From Deltaproteobacteria bacterium (GTDB lineage: Bacteria; Myxococcota_C; UBA6777): a stretch of DNA of 64,000 nucleotides. The stretch covers positions 1 to 64,000 of the forward strand of contig PCBK01000078.1 in the NCBI GenBank assembly GCA_002731275.1. Direction: 5' to 3'. Below, piece after piece: positions 9,441 to 18,046 of this stretch (its first letter is position 1; every line of letters starts with the position of its first letter). Below the pieces are notes generated by a model. That model did no database searches and was not told the origin of the DNA. It was given only the letters and a program-made list of their open reading frames with translations. A program made the translations under genes and the position numbers.

Positions 9441-10037
9441 ATGACGGAGACACAATCGCTCAAGCAGACAATGGAAACAGTCAATCAAGCGTTCGACATC
9501 CTCACCCAATTCCACCAAAATGTCGCGGACCTTCTGCGATTGATCGCACATGGACTCGAAGACGGCGAGTACAGCTACACACCTCTCCTCCACGGTGGGA
9601 GCTGTTGGACCTCCTCCATTGAGCCTGTATTGCGCAAAGCCTCGTCCTGGCAATGGAAACACTTTGCGCTCCCCTTCCAATGTGCAGATGAGCCAGAAGC
9701 TCCCATCCTGCTTGTCAACATCTCCATCGATCAATCTTTTAATGCTCTTCCAGAGATTTGGCTCGGGAGTTTCTCCGACCTCGAAAGCGATGAAGACAGC
9801 TTCCCATTTACAGAATCCATCGAATACATCTTCAACGACTACTTTGGGCCAGAAGAGACATGGAATGAACCCCACCGCTGGTACGAAGAACGACTCGAAG
9901 AAGATGGTCTCGCTGCGACCTTTGGTTTTCAACGGCTCCCCATGCACTCCCTCACAGACAAACAAGCTGTCCAGACAACAGTCTGCGATGTCCTGCAAAC
10001 ACGTGTAAACACACTCATGACAACGCCCCAAGAATAA
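9441..10037 (+). CDS. Soluble protein of unknown function, third gene of the ATPase group
   Basis: The start is the ATG at 9441, with AGGAG 9 bases upstream; the frame is open further upstream but without a ribosome site. The product (198 residues) is acidic, without signal peptide or membrane segment. The N-terminal 45 residues are a predicted helix (QAFDILTQFHQNVADLLRLI), followed by an aromatic, probably beta-rich middle (residues about 50-110) and an acidic C-terminal half with PFTESIEYIFNDYF. I do not recognise the family. It is 19 bases from the preceding gene and points the same way, so it should be in the same transcript. The 295 bases after it hold no convincing gene. Confidence 0.65.
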   Translation: MTETQSLKQTMETVNQAFDILTQFHQNVADLLRLIAHGLEDGEYSYTPLLHGGSCWTSSIEPVLRKASSWQWKHFALPFQCADEPEAPILLVNISIDQSFNALPEIWLGSFSDLESDEDSFPFTESIEYIFNDYFGPEETWNEPHRWYEERLEEDGLAATFGFQRLPMHSLTDKQAVQTTVCDVLQTRVNTLMTTPQE

Positions 10038-10332
10038 GGTCGCGAGGTGGAAAAAAGGCTCCATCCACAGCTCTCTTATGTTCGCTTTTTTCCATCCAAC
10101 GGCTTTACCTCCTCCTTTTCACAACTTCAAGGGAACAGATTGTTTGTCACAACTCACTTTAGGATCTATTGTAAAAAAAAGCGTAAAGATCTTTGGTGAG
10201 CGGAGAATAGAGAGTGTGGAGCATCGCTGGAGGCTCGACATATTTGGGACGAGCTTGAAAGAAGCATGGTCCATTGTGTATCTTTGCAATGAGAACTTCG
10301 CGCGCAAATTGAAATCTCTATAAGGTGATGGC

Positions 10333-11016
10333 ATGACAAACAAAAAGAAACCACCAAATCACGAAGCAGAGCAACATCAACTATCCAAGCAGCTCCACCT
10401 ATTGAGCAACCACTTGGGCGCAGTATGGGGCAATGCAACGCTTCTAAAATTCCACCTCAAACACGACACAACGGGACAGGCAATGGTCGATGAGCTCGTC
10501 GGGCCGCTGAAAGATGCCCTCGACGTTCTCTTAAAGCTTCAGGAGGAGAACGCTCCTTACCCAAGCAAAACGTTACCTCCTCCCCCAACACCATCACAAA
10601 ACTCAATCGCGACCTTGAATGGTTGCGAACAACTCCTGTTGATCGAAGACGATCTGCAGTACGCAGATATGCTGACGAGATACTTCCGGTATCTAGGCTA
10701 CGAAGTAAGAATCGCAGGCAACCCGAGAGACGCGCTCTCGTTATTTGAACGAGAGGAGTTTGATCTCGTCCTCCTCGATCACCACCTCCCCCAAATGACA
10801 GGGTTGGAAGTGGCGCAAAAGTTGAGAGAGCAAAATCAAAGAATCCGGATGATCTTGTTGAGCGGCGAGCTACATGATGGACAACATGAGCTGTTCCGAG
10901 AGGTCGGATTTTATAGTGTCTTAACGAAGACAAGTTCCCTCAAAGAGGTCGGTCAAACAGTCCGCGAGAGCCTCGACGCTCCGCCTCCTTCCCCTCGCGT
11001 CACCTTGATGGCGTAA
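10333..11016 (+). CDS. DHp-like domain fused to a response-regulator receiver
   Basis: The C-terminal two thirds (about 100-220) is a complete CheY-like receiver: acidic pocket Glu105/Asp106/Asp107, phospho-acceptor Asp149 in LLDHHLP, switch Ser in ILLSGE, and Lys199. The N-terminal 80 residues align with the dimerisation/histidine-phosphotransfer helices of histidine kinases: HLLSNHLGAVWGNA matches the usual H-box pattern, with His22 at the position of the phosphorylated His. There is no ATPase (HATPase) domain and no DNA-binding domain. It may relay phosphate between partners or act as a scaffold. A Pro-rich linker joins the parts. The gene stands alone; it ends 20 bases before the convergent propeller lipoprotein gene. 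The receiver is certain; the DHp reading is probable. Confidence 0.85.
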   Translation: MTNKKKPPNHEAEQHQLSKQLHLLSNHLGAVWGNATLLKFHLKHDTTGQAMVDELVGPLKDALDVLLKLQEENAPYPSKTLPPPPTPSQNSIATLNGCEQLLLIEDDLQYADMLTRYFRYLGYEVRIAGNPRDALSLFEREEFDLVLLDHHLPQMTGLEVAQKLREQNQRIRMILLSGELHDGQHELFREVGFYSVLTKTSSLKEVGQTVRESLDAPPPSPRVTLMA

Positions 11017-11036
11017 CCCCCCCCTTTTTTCAAAGC

Positions 11037-12242
11037 TCATGGATTGATCGCGTACAATCTCCGTCCAGCAGCGATATAAATCACTTCACGTTTGCCGTAT
11101 TTTTTGGTCGCAGGTGCGTTTTTGTCGTGGCGTTTGATGATCGGCGCGTTGTCGATCCAACCACCAGCATCAAACTGCCAAAGAAGCGACCCCTTCGATG
11201 AAAGAGCATACAAATACTCATTCGCTGCGCCGAAGTAAATGCGTCCCTTTGTGTCGAGCGCTGCGCTTGACTGAATAAATCCAGCGGAGCCTTTTACGGG
11301 TTTCTTTTTGAAAACCTTGCCCTTCTTCAGGTAACGACCACTGCGAAAGACCCAGCGGGGATTCTGTGGATCTTTGGGATTGAGTGCATAAAAAGTCTTG
11401 TCATCAGAGCCGATGTAGATCGTACCATCACGTCCAAGAATCGGTTTTCCGAGGATGGGTGCCTTCGTCTTAAAGGTCCACTTGATCTTCTGTTCGGGGC
11501 TGATCGCCTGAAATCGACCGTCCCAACAGCCGATGTAGATCGTTCCATCAGTGTCGACGGTTGGTGAAGCGGTGATCTTTGGAGGGGAAGAGGTTTGGGA
11601 GTTACAGACTTGCATAAACCACTTGCGCTTCCCTTCTGCGCTGATCGCGTGCAAGAACCCATCTTGGCTACCGATGTACAACGTTCCGTCTGCGGCTTCA
11701 GCAGGTGTCGCGCGGCGGAACTTGTCTTGCGCTTGGTAAGTCCAAAGCTGTTTGCCCGAAGGACTCACCGCGTACAAGTTCGCATCATGAGATGCGATCA
11801 AGATCGTCCCATCAGACCGCACAAAAGGTGAAGAGTCGATCACCCCTTGGGTACCAAACTTCCACAAAAAGCGACCATTGGGTTTGATCGCGTACAAGTA
11901 ACTGTCTTTGCATCCAATGTAGACTGTCCCATCGATAGCTGTCGCAGGTGAGGACAGCACGAGATCATCGAGACCTTCATACTGCCAGCGCTTTTTTCCA
12001 AAGGGAGTGACCGCAAACAGCTTGCGATCGAGCGAGCTAATGTAGATGGTTCCGTCAGCTCCAAGCGCAGGTGTCGATACAATCGGCTGATTGGTGGGAA
12101 AAACCCAACGCGCATACCCACTTTTGTTTTTGTGGATCGCGATCTTTTTGGGAGGAAGTTTTTGAGGACGAACCAACTTGGGGACGGAGTAGCAAGCCAC
12201 CTGACTACACATCAGGACGAACAGCAACAGAAACAATCGCAT
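11037..12242 (-). CDS. PQQ-like beta-propeller lipoprotein (BamB-like fold)
   Basis: The N-terminus is a short hydrophobic signal ending in a Cys at residue 17 (CSQVAC), suggesting lipidation, although the lipobox has Gln where Leu/Val is usual. The mature protein is eight repeats of a DGTIYIGxxDxxLYAI pattern, one per propeller blade (for example GTIYISSLDRKLFAV, GTVYIGCKDSYLYAI and EVIYIAAGRRLYAI). This matches the eight-bladed PQQ/BamB fold. The repeats lack the residues of a quinoprotein dehydrogenase, so a scaffold or binding role in the envelope is more likely than an enzyme. It is the last gene of a minus-strand run beginning at 17427, 17 bases after the DUF4388 gene. Whether it is a true BamB cannot be decided, and no other BAM gene is nearby. 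Confidence 0.88.
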   Translation of the reverse strand: MRLFLLLFVLMCSQVACYSVPKLVRPQKLPPKKIAIHKNKSGYARWVFPTNQPIVSTPALGADGTIYISSLDRKLFAVTPFGKKRWQYEGLDDLVLSSPATAIDGTVYIGCKDSYLYAIKPNGRFLWKFGTQGVIDSSPFVRSDGTILIASHDANLYAVSPSGKQLWTYQAQDKFRRATPAEAADGTLYIGSQDGFLHAISAEGKRKWFMQVCNSQTSSPPKITASPTVDTDGTIYIGCWDGRFQAISPEQKIKWTFKTKAPILGKPILGRDGTIYIGSDDKTFYALNPKDPQNPRWVFRSGRYLKKGKVFKKKPVKGSAGFIQSSAALDTKGRIYFGAANEYLYALSSKGSLLWQFDAGGWIDNAPIIKRHDKNAPATKKYGKREVIYIAAGRRLYAINP

Positions 12243-12259
12243 CTTTTTCCTCTATCCTT

Positions 12260-13369
12260 TTAGGAAGATGAAGAGAGGGAATGTCCTTCTAGCAGTCGAA
12301 TTTCGTCCTGGATACGTGGTCCCAAGAACTTGCCATCAAAGAGCAAGAGCTCAACTCGACCGAGAAAAAACAAAAACTGATGAGCGGAAAGCTGGTCCGC
12401 AACGCCCATCCGGATCACCTTCTGAATCAACTCCCACAACGTCTCCGTCCGCCCTACAAAGTTGTAGATCCTTGCTTCTTGAGGGGAAAGAGACAATTGC
12501 TCGATGTTGACTTGTGGGTTTGGTGTCTTATTGACGGGGCGATTGTAATACGGTTCGAGGGCCCACTGCAAGCGTTGTAAATCACAGTTTTTGTAAATGC
12601 CCTGTTTTAGGGTATCAAGGCATTCGATGCGAAAAGGGATCTCGGTTTTCTTCGGACGCTCGTTCACGAAAAAGAAGTAGCGCCCTTCCAACCAAGAGAA
12701 GCAACTGAGCAGTTGCTCCCGAAACTGCTCCTGCAAGACTTCGTAGAGCAAGTAAGGATCGATGAAGCCAAGGGCGATGAGATGATTTCCCAGACTCCCA
12801 CCAAGGGACGCGAGCTTCTGAAGCCCTTGACTAAGTTGTTCGAGTGTACAAGCTCTACGCATCAGCAAGCGTTGTTCTAGATCATCGGTCTCCGTCAAAA
12901 GCTCGACGCCCTGAGGGAGTCCCTTCTCGAAAAAGATCTCACGTGTGTGTTGTGGTCCTTTTAACAACAACCTCCCTGTCTGCTTGCGTGAAAAGAAGAA
13001 GTAAAACAGACTCGAAAAAGGAACCTTCTCAAGCATCCCAGAGTACTGTGCAACTTGTGCGGTTTCGGGTTCTTCGGGGTCTGGAAAGAAGACACGGATG
13101 GGTTGCAAACCCGCAAACACATCTTCCTCATCGTCCAAACCCCAGGCTTGTGCGTGGTTGTGCTCAGGAGGATGAGCCTCGCTGCTTGCGGCGATAGCTG
13201 TAAGCTCTGGGTATTCATGGATAGGAAGGAATGTCTCACCAATCAACGCGATGCGATCATGTATGGTGACTTGGCCGCTGCGAAGTAGTTGTTTAACCTT
13301 GTGCAAGTCCACAGGACCAATGAGCGTTCCATCAGCCAATCTCACTGCATATCGATTGGATTTGTCCAT
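12260..13369 (-). CDS. GYF-like plus DUF4388 (PATAN-like) protein
   Basis: Residues 1-55 resemble the GYF_2/DUF4339 fold (GTLIGPVDLHKVKQLLRSG, then a FLPIHEYPEL ending). Residues about 100-160 fit DUF4388: SGMLEKVPFSSLFYFF..., KQTGRLLLKG and IFFEKGLPQGVE, the pattern of a small alpha/beta module common in myxobacterial regulators. Residues about 165-215 (LGNHLIALGFIDPYLLYEVLQEQ) look like a GspE N-terminal/MshEN helical unit, and the rest is helical. There is no enzymatic motif, signal peptide or membrane helix. It is likely a cytoplasmic adaptor, perhaps binding a nucleotide or phosphoprotein. A GTG 15 bases upstream is possible, but I chose the ATG at 13369. It is linked to the GspE-N/HEAT protein of the same run by shared domain type. 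Confidence 0.75.
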   Translation of the reverse strand: MDKSNRYAVRLADGTLIGPVDLHKVKQLLRSGQVTIHDRIALIGETFLPIHEYPELTAIAASSEAHPPEHNHAQAWGLDDEEDVFAGLQPIRVFFPDPEEPETAQVAQYSGMLEKVPFSSLFYFFFSRKQTGRLLLKGPQHTREIFFEKGLPQGVELLTETDDLEQRLLMRRACTLEQLSQGLQKLASLGGSLGNHLIALGFIDPYLLYEVLQEQFREQLLSCFSWLEGRYFFFVNERPKKTEIPFRIECLDTLKQGIYKNCDLQRLQWALEPYYNRPVNKTPNPQVNIEQLSLSPQEARIYNFVGRTETLWELIQKVIRMGVADQLSAHQFLFFLGRVELLLFDGKFLGPRIQDEIRLLEGHSLSSSS

Positions 13370-13422
13370 ATCTGTACATCCCACACAATCAAAAACGCAT
13401 CAACCATGCGCTTGAAGAGAAA

Positions 13423-14262
13423 TCATGACAACACACGAACAGAGCGACGAAAGGCGATAAGACACAACGCCAAAAACAGCCACAACATCATCCCTGATGT
13501 CTCAGCGACCTCACAACCAAGCCCTCGTTCAGGCGGGTTATTTGTCGTCGGTTGCTGCGAGGAAGACGGACAAGAAGCGAGCCCAAGCTCCGTCGAGACA
13601 GTGAGAAAACCAAACTGATCACGTTCGTCTTGGGGATAAATGGTACACAAACCATCTTTATCGTCCTTTTCCAGGGCACGCTTGGAGACTTCCTCAGCAG
13701 GTGCTTCGGCAAACATCGTCGCCTCAGTCACAGAAGTATGATCCAGACCCAAGAGGTGTCCAACTTCGTGTGTCACGACATTTTGGACATCGTGTGTATC
13801 TTTTTTGGCTTGCTCGTCAGTCGACCACTGAAAAGCATATCCATTCATGAGAATGTCAGCGTCCAGGATCGTCCCCGTTTGCTGGTTGTACTCGAGCTGT
13901 GTCACCGCCAAGACATCACTTGGATAAGGCCAGTCCGACTCGTTCTCGATCCACATCACGACATTCTTGTTGGGACCGCCCGGTACGTAAAATGCTCTAG
14001 GCTCCGCGAGGAGACCGCCAAATTGGAACGTCAGGCGACTACAATTCACAGACTGCCACGTCTCAAAAGAGCGTTTGACGGCCTCGATTTCGCTCCCATC
14101 CGCGATGTCCTTGCTGCCTTGTTTCGCGATGTAGTAGACGACTGGCAGCGTCTCCCAAGACGTCGGGACGTTTAGGTCTGTCCTTGAGCGTTCAAAAGAC
14201 CAGACATTCGTCCCAGACAATAAGATCACGACAAACATGAGCAGGTATGAGAACCACTTCAT
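13423..14262 (-). CDS. Secreted matrixin-like zinc protease with sorting tail
   Basis: A signal peptide (about 1-22, MKWFSYLLMFVVILLSGTNV) is followed by a metzincin-type domain. The zinc site is HEVGHLLGLDH (His165, Glu166, His169, His175) and ATMF around Met183 fits a Met-turn; YYIAKQGS...AVKRSFETWQ is typical of the matrixin N-terminal strand and helix. After a Ser/Gln/Asn/Pro-rich linker, the C-terminus has Cys250, a hydrophobic stretch of about 15 residues and an Arg-rich end (FRRS), resembling a MYXO-CTERM cell-surface sorting signal. The ATG overlaps the stop of the upstream lipoprotein gene by four bases (ATGA). It should act at or outside the cell surface; the substrate is unknown. 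Confidence 0.9.
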   Translation of the reverse strand: MKWFSYLLMFVVILLSGTNVWSFERSRTDLNVPTSWETLPVVYYIAKQGSKDIADGSEIEAVKRSFETWQSVNCSRLTFQFGGLLAEPRAFYVPGGPNKNVVMWIENESDWPYPSDVLAVTQLEYNQQTGTILDADILMNGYAFQWSTDEQAKKDTHDVQNVVTHEVGHLLGLDHTSVTEATMFAEAPAEEVSKRALEKDDKDGLCTIYPQDERDQFGFLTVSTELGLASCPSSSQQPTTNNPPERGLGCEVAETSGMMLWLFLALCLIAFRRSVRVLS

Positions 14263-14792
14263 CGGTGGGACTCCATCGTAACAAGGGGTCGATTTGAACG
14301 ATGTCCTTCTGCATCTTCCAACAATAGCTCAACGGTACTTTGTGTTTGGGCTTGAATGGTTTCTTCTTGAGGAAGTGAAAGAATGAGGGTCACTCCACCT
14401 CTTGTTTTCCCCGATAACTCGTCCTTTGGCAAAGGCTTCTTTGCGAGAGGTTTACCGTTCCAAAAAAATTGGAAGTGTCCGCCAGATAAATCCCCGTCAT
14501 CATCCGACCACAAGACCCGAAAACGCAACTGTCGGGGGGTCAACAGGACTTGCCCTTGGTAGGTAATTTCGCGGATACGAGGTTTGCCAGGAGCTGGCTG
14601 ATAGCAACGAATATCAGGTTCTCCGGCATCTGTTGAGGTTGGCTCTGTAGATGGGTGATTGGGTTGGCAGCTAGCAAACAGCAAGCACATCCCGACAAGA
14701 AACGCCCTACATATTGCTGAGCCACAAGGACGCCAACTTTTGTATGGCTTCTCTTTCAGCCTCGGAGGCTTCAGGGTCGTAACCAAAATCAT
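14259..14792 (-). CDS. Small lipoprotein of unknown function
   Basis: The frame is open from 14810, where the codon is TTG. I chose the ATG at 14792 because a GAGGA site lies 8 bases upstream. This leaves an 86-base overlap with the end of the GspE-N/HEAT gene. The predicted signal has a long basic n-region, a hydrophobic core (AFLVGMCLLFASC) and a lipobox Cys near residue 42 (FASC). The mature part has a Ser/Thr/Pro linker and then a compact domain of about 120 residues with strand-like segments (REITYQGQVLLTPRQLRFRV, FQFFWNGKPL and TVELLLEDAEGH). It overlaps the protease start by four bases, so the two are probably made together; an inhibitor or chaperone role would be speculation. Confidence 0.7.
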   Translation of the reverse strand: MILVTTLKPPRLKEKPYKSWRPCGSAICRAFLVGMCLLFASCQPNHPSTEPTSTDAGEPDIRCYQPAPGKPRIREITYQGQVLLTPRQLRFRVLWSDDDGDLSGGHFQFFWNGKPLAKKPLPKDELSGKTRGGVTLILSLPQEETIQAQTQSTVELLLEDAEGHRSNRPLVTMESHR

Positions 14793-17427
14793 CACCGAAT
14801 TCCTCAACAAGATCTTCCTTCACCATCGCGCGGATGTCTGATTGTACATGGTTCATCGACTCGACGATCCAGTGCTTGCGCTCAAACTGTTGGTTCTCTT
14901 CCCACCAGATCCTCCAAACCTCTTCGCTCTCGCCAAAGCTTTGGAAGCACAAGCGACGAAGTGCCATCAACGCAGCGCGGCGGAGGTTTGCAGACTCGTG
15001 CACGAGCAAATCAATGAGCTCTCCCACAGTGTCAACGATACGAAGCTCTTCGATCAACATGATGGCTTTCTGAAGACGTTCGGGATCTTTGGAGCGAAGG
15101 TTGCTGCGCAAAAATTGGAGCAGGGTCGAAAACTCAGATCGATCCTTGTATCCCATCAAGATCCTGCGCAGTCGCTGTCGGAGCTCCACTTCTTTTTCGG
15201 AAAGAAGCGTTTGCAACAAGATAGCCATTGCCTTTGTTGGAGACCAGTACCCCATCAGTGTAAAGGCTTTCTTCTGTGGGACACCTCGCTCTTGTTGGAG
15301 AACCTGTAATACCCTGTAAAGCATGGGTTCACCAATTTGCTCACACAAGTAACGTAGACGCAGCATCTTTTCTGCGACGTCGGGAGATTTTTCGATCTCA
15401 TCTTCAGTTAAGGGGACATACGCGAGCGCAGCCTGTGCGAGATTTCCTCCGTATTGGACGAGGATATCACCAAGCTCACGACGTTGTTGTAACACGTTGG
15501 TCTTGAGATACTCTTCGAGTGTCGACCTGAGAGGAGGCAAGCCATCGATTGCAGCGTCGTCATCGAGATTGATCTCGATCTCGATATCGTCGTCCTCAGT
15601 GTGAGCAGGCGCATCACTGCGAGCGAGATCATCCATCGTTGGCAAGGCAGGCAAGATCTCGTTGGTCATCAAAGGTGGGAAAGCAGGCAATCCAGGGATT
15701 GTCATCACTTCGGCCCCAGCGAGAGGCGGAAAGGAACCACCGACAACAGATTGAGGGAGCGTCGCGACTTGTAGCGGTGGCAACGCGGGTAACACCTGTG
15801 AGGAGCTCTGCGGTGGGGGAGTTTGAAGCGCTGGACCTTGTTGGTGAATAGACTCCATCGCCTCTGCAGGCGTGGGTGTTGGTGCAGGTGTGACCTGTGC
15901 TGAGAGATCTGTGTTCTTCTCCTCTCCAAGAGGAAGAGTCTCCTTTGGAGTCGTTGGTGGAGGCGTGTCCTTGCTGGCTTTTTGCTCTCGGAGTTCTTTT
16001 GTCTTCTTGAAAATCTCTCGCTTCTGTTCGAGAGAGAGCCCCTTCTTTGGCTTCGCAGGCTCCTTCGCTTCAGGCGTTTCGACCTCGGGCGACTTAGGCG
16101 TTGGGAGCGCTGTCTCATCGGCTTTGACTTCGGGCTCTTGGACTTTTTGCACAACCTCTTTTGGCTCGTTGGATGTCTTGGGTTCTTCTGCGTTGGGGGT
16201 AGGTTGGACTTTTTTGCGCGCTTTGGAGGGACGGAAAGCATTCCGCAAACGATCGACAGGAGGCAACGTCAGCGCGGTCTCTTCCTTGCTCACCTTCGTA
16301 AGCGCAGTCGATACTTTTTTGGGGGTAGATGTCTCTTTAGAAGAAGGCGTAGCTGGCTCTTCTTCAGCAGTTGTCTCGGGCTCTTTCGCCAGTCCCTTTG
16401 AAGCCAAAAGAGAAGAAGTCACGGCCTGGATCTCATCGACGCTGTACTCGGCAGTTCGCACAGCTTCAGAGAGCTTGCCTGGTGTATCGGAGAGTGCGAT
16501 CTCTTGAACAGGAGCGACAGGCTCTTCTTCGGGAAGTTCGCTTGGCAGCTCGGGCTGCGCTGGAAGCTCCACTGACGGTGCAGGCTCTTCTTCGGGAAGT
16601 TCACTTGGAGCTTCAGACTGTTCAGGAAGTTCACTCGACGATGTGGATTGTACAGAGACGTCTTCGACATCGGGTTCGTTGTGCGTTGTTTCCTCGGTGG
16701 GAACAGATGAAGCGTCAACAGCTTCGGTGAGCGGAGCTTCGGTGAGCGGAGTATCTGCGGGTGTTGGAACAGCCGCAAGCACTTCATCATCGACAACCGC
16801 CACTGACTTTTCCTCAGCCTCTTCGAGAGAATCAGCATTCTCTGTCACAGTCTGTCGTGGAATGGGTGTATCTTGGACAGGCGGCGTTTCGATGTGATGC
16901 TCAACTTCAGCCGCTGCAGGTATACTGAGAGTCTCAGGCAAGGTAAACAGCTCGGGAACATCTGCTCTCATAGAGAGTTGTTGAAAGCGAGGTGCCATCG
17001 GGATGTGGTACATCGCTTCGAGTCCCTGCTTGAGGAATATCTCGGGAGCGTACAGCGCAACGATATCGAGTTGCAGCCAGTACGAGAGAGGTAATTGTTC
17101 GGGAGGTGCGCCCTGATCATCGGTGAGCAAGTACAAGATGTTATCTTGTTGGTGCACAGGAACCACACCAAACTTCTCGGCGAGGGCCTGCGGAAGTGAT
17201 GCACGTGCCTCTGAGGATGGTTGTTGTATCCAACTGACAGCGTCTTGTGGCCAGTCGTAGAGCTTTGCAAAAGCACCCTGAAGGTCATCCATAGACAGGA
17301 GCCCCAGCTCGAGGAGGTGGGTATCTAATGCACCTCCCAACATCATCTGACGACGCATCGCGCGGTCGATTTGCTCAACTTGAAGTAGATCTTGCTTGAC
17401 GAGATAGTAACCCAATCGAAAGGACAT
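14707..17427 (-). CDS. GspE-N/MshEN-like protein with long acidic linker and C-terminal HEAT repeats
   Basis: The N-terminal 155 residues match the GspE/PilB N-terminal (MshEN-like) fold: LGYYLVKQDLLQVEQIDRAM..., LGGALDTHLLELGLLSMDDL and ...ALAEKFGVVPV. Family members with this fold can bind cyclic-di-GMP, but the key residues cannot be judged here, and there is no ATPase domain. Residues about 180-620 are a low-complexity Glu/Pro/Thr/Ser/Val linker with repeated SELPEEEP units. The C-terminal 250 residues are helical repeats of HEAT type (for example SANLRRAALMALRRLC and GYKDRSEFSTLLQFLRS). It is cytoplasmic by prediction and heads the minus-strand run 17427-11037. A scaffold linking a signal-binding module to partners is the best reading. 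Confidence 0.8.
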   Translation of the reverse strand: MSFRLGYYLVKQDLLQVEQIDRAMRRQMMLGGALDTHLLELGLLSMDDLQGAFAKLYDWPQDAVSWIQQPSSEARASLPQALAEKFGVVPVHQQDNILYLLTDDQGAPPEQLPLSYWLQLDIVALYAPEIFLKQGLEAMYHIPMAPRFQQLSMRADVPELFTLPETLSIPAAAEVEHHIETPPVQDTPIPRQTVTENADSLEEAEEKSVAVVDDEVLAAVPTPADTPLTEAPLTEAVDASSVPTEETTHNEPDVEDVSVQSTSSSELPEQSEAPSELPEEEPAPSVELPAQPELPSELPEEEPVAPVQEIALSDTPGKLSEAVRTAEYSVDEIQAVTSSLLASKGLAKEPETTAEEEPATPSSKETSTPKKVSTALTKVSKEETALTLPPVDRLRNAFRPSKARKKVQPTPNAEEPKTSNEPKEVVQKVQEPEVKADETALPTPKSPEVETPEAKEPAKPKKGLSLEQKREIFKKTKELREQKASKDTPPPTTPKETLPLGEEKNTDLSAQVTPAPTPTPAEAMESIHQQGPALQTPPPQSSSQVLPALPPLQVATLPQSVVGGSFPPLAGAEVMTIPGLPAFPPLMTNEILPALPTMDDLARSDAPAHTEDDDIEIEINLDDDAAIDGLPPLRSTLEEYLKTNVLQQRRELGDILVQYGGNLAQAALAYVPLTEDEIEKSPDVAEKMLRLRYLCEQIGEPMLYRVLQVLQQERGVPQKKAFTLMGYWSPTKAMAILLQTLLSEKEVELRQRLRRILMGYKDRSEFSTLLQFLRSNLRSKDPERLQKAIMLIEELRIVDTVGELIDLLVHESANLRRAALMALRRLCFQSFGESEEVWRIWWEENQQFERKHWIVESMNHVQSDIRAMVKEDLVEEFGDDFGYDPEASEAEREAIQKLASLWLSNM

Positions 17428-17534
17428 GATGTGTTCCTGTGATACTCAAATGACATCAAATGAAAGAGCGAGACGAGTATAGAAAGGTCATGGTTGACTC
17501 GTCAAGCACGAGCGAAAAAAAAAGCGCACACAGG

Positions 17535-17586
17535 TTGCGAATGAGACGTGTTCATGGCATATACTGAGAGTACACAGATGTACTCT
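17535..17586 (+). promoter_or_regulatory. Candidate promoter and operator of speD
   Basis: A -10-like TATACT is at 17560-17565 with TTGCGA at 17535-17540 (spacing 19, longer than ideal). Two bases after the -10 begins a perfect 8-base inverted repeat, AGAGTACA at 17567-17574 and TGTACTCT at 17579-17586, with a 4-base centre. It would sit at the transcription start, so it could be a repressor operator or a 5' hairpin in the mRNA. It lies before the speD ribosome site at about 17597. Confidence 0.4.
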
Positions 17587-17608
17587 GACAACAAAAAGAG
17601 GCAAAGCA

Positions 17609-18046
17609 TTGAAAGCATTGGGACATCACTACTTACTAGAGTGTTATGGTTGTGATGTGGACACACTCAACGATGTCCACAAAGTCGAAAAATTTATGCT
17701 ACAGGCCGCAGAAGCCGCCAAGGCAACCATCCTAAAGTCCGTGTTCCACGAGTTCTTTCCCCATGGTATCAGTGGCGTCATCGTGATCGCAGAGAGTCAC
17801 TTGACGATCCACACATGGCCAGAACACCGATACGCCGCGATTGATGTCTTTGTCTGTGGAGAGGATGCTGACCCACAAGTTGCTTGTGATGTCTCAGCAC
17901 AGGCACTCGGCGCGACCAAAACCCACTTACTCTCCTTTCAAAGAGGCATCTCCGAAGATCAGCCTCCACACGTCACAATCCACTCAAACATTCCGGCAAC
18001 AAAAGACATTCATCATTCGACAGTGAGCAGTGAACCCCAAACGTAA
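17609..18046 (+). CDS. speD: S-adenosylmethionine decarboxylase proenzyme
   Basis: Class 1B (prokaryotic short) AdoMet decarboxylase, which makes decarboxylated SAM, the aminopropyl donor for spermidine. All expected residues are present: the self-cleavage site Glu62/Ser63 that yields the pyruvoyl group, His68 in ESHLTIHTWPE, and Cys83 in FVCG, at the same positions as in the Thermotoga enzyme. The length of 145 includes a slightly longer tail than usual. The start appears to be TTG at 17609 with AGAGG 7 bases upstream, so initiation may be weak. No speE, speA or other polyamine gene is near. It is divergent from the minus-strand run starting at 17427. A Fe-S or other use of the fold is not known, so the call is secure. 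Confidence 0.95.
   Translation: MKALGHHYLLECYGCDVDTLNDVHKVEKFMLQAAEAAKATILKSVFHEFFPHGISGVIVIAESHLTIHTWPEHRYAAIDVFVCGEDADPQVACDVSAQALGATKTHLLSFQRGISEDQPPHVTIHSNIPATKDIHHSTVSSEPQT

Noticed and set aside
10078-10323. Open frame of 81 codons before the receiver gene
   Set aside because: No ribosome site, no domain, and the region looks like an AT-richer intergenic stretch.
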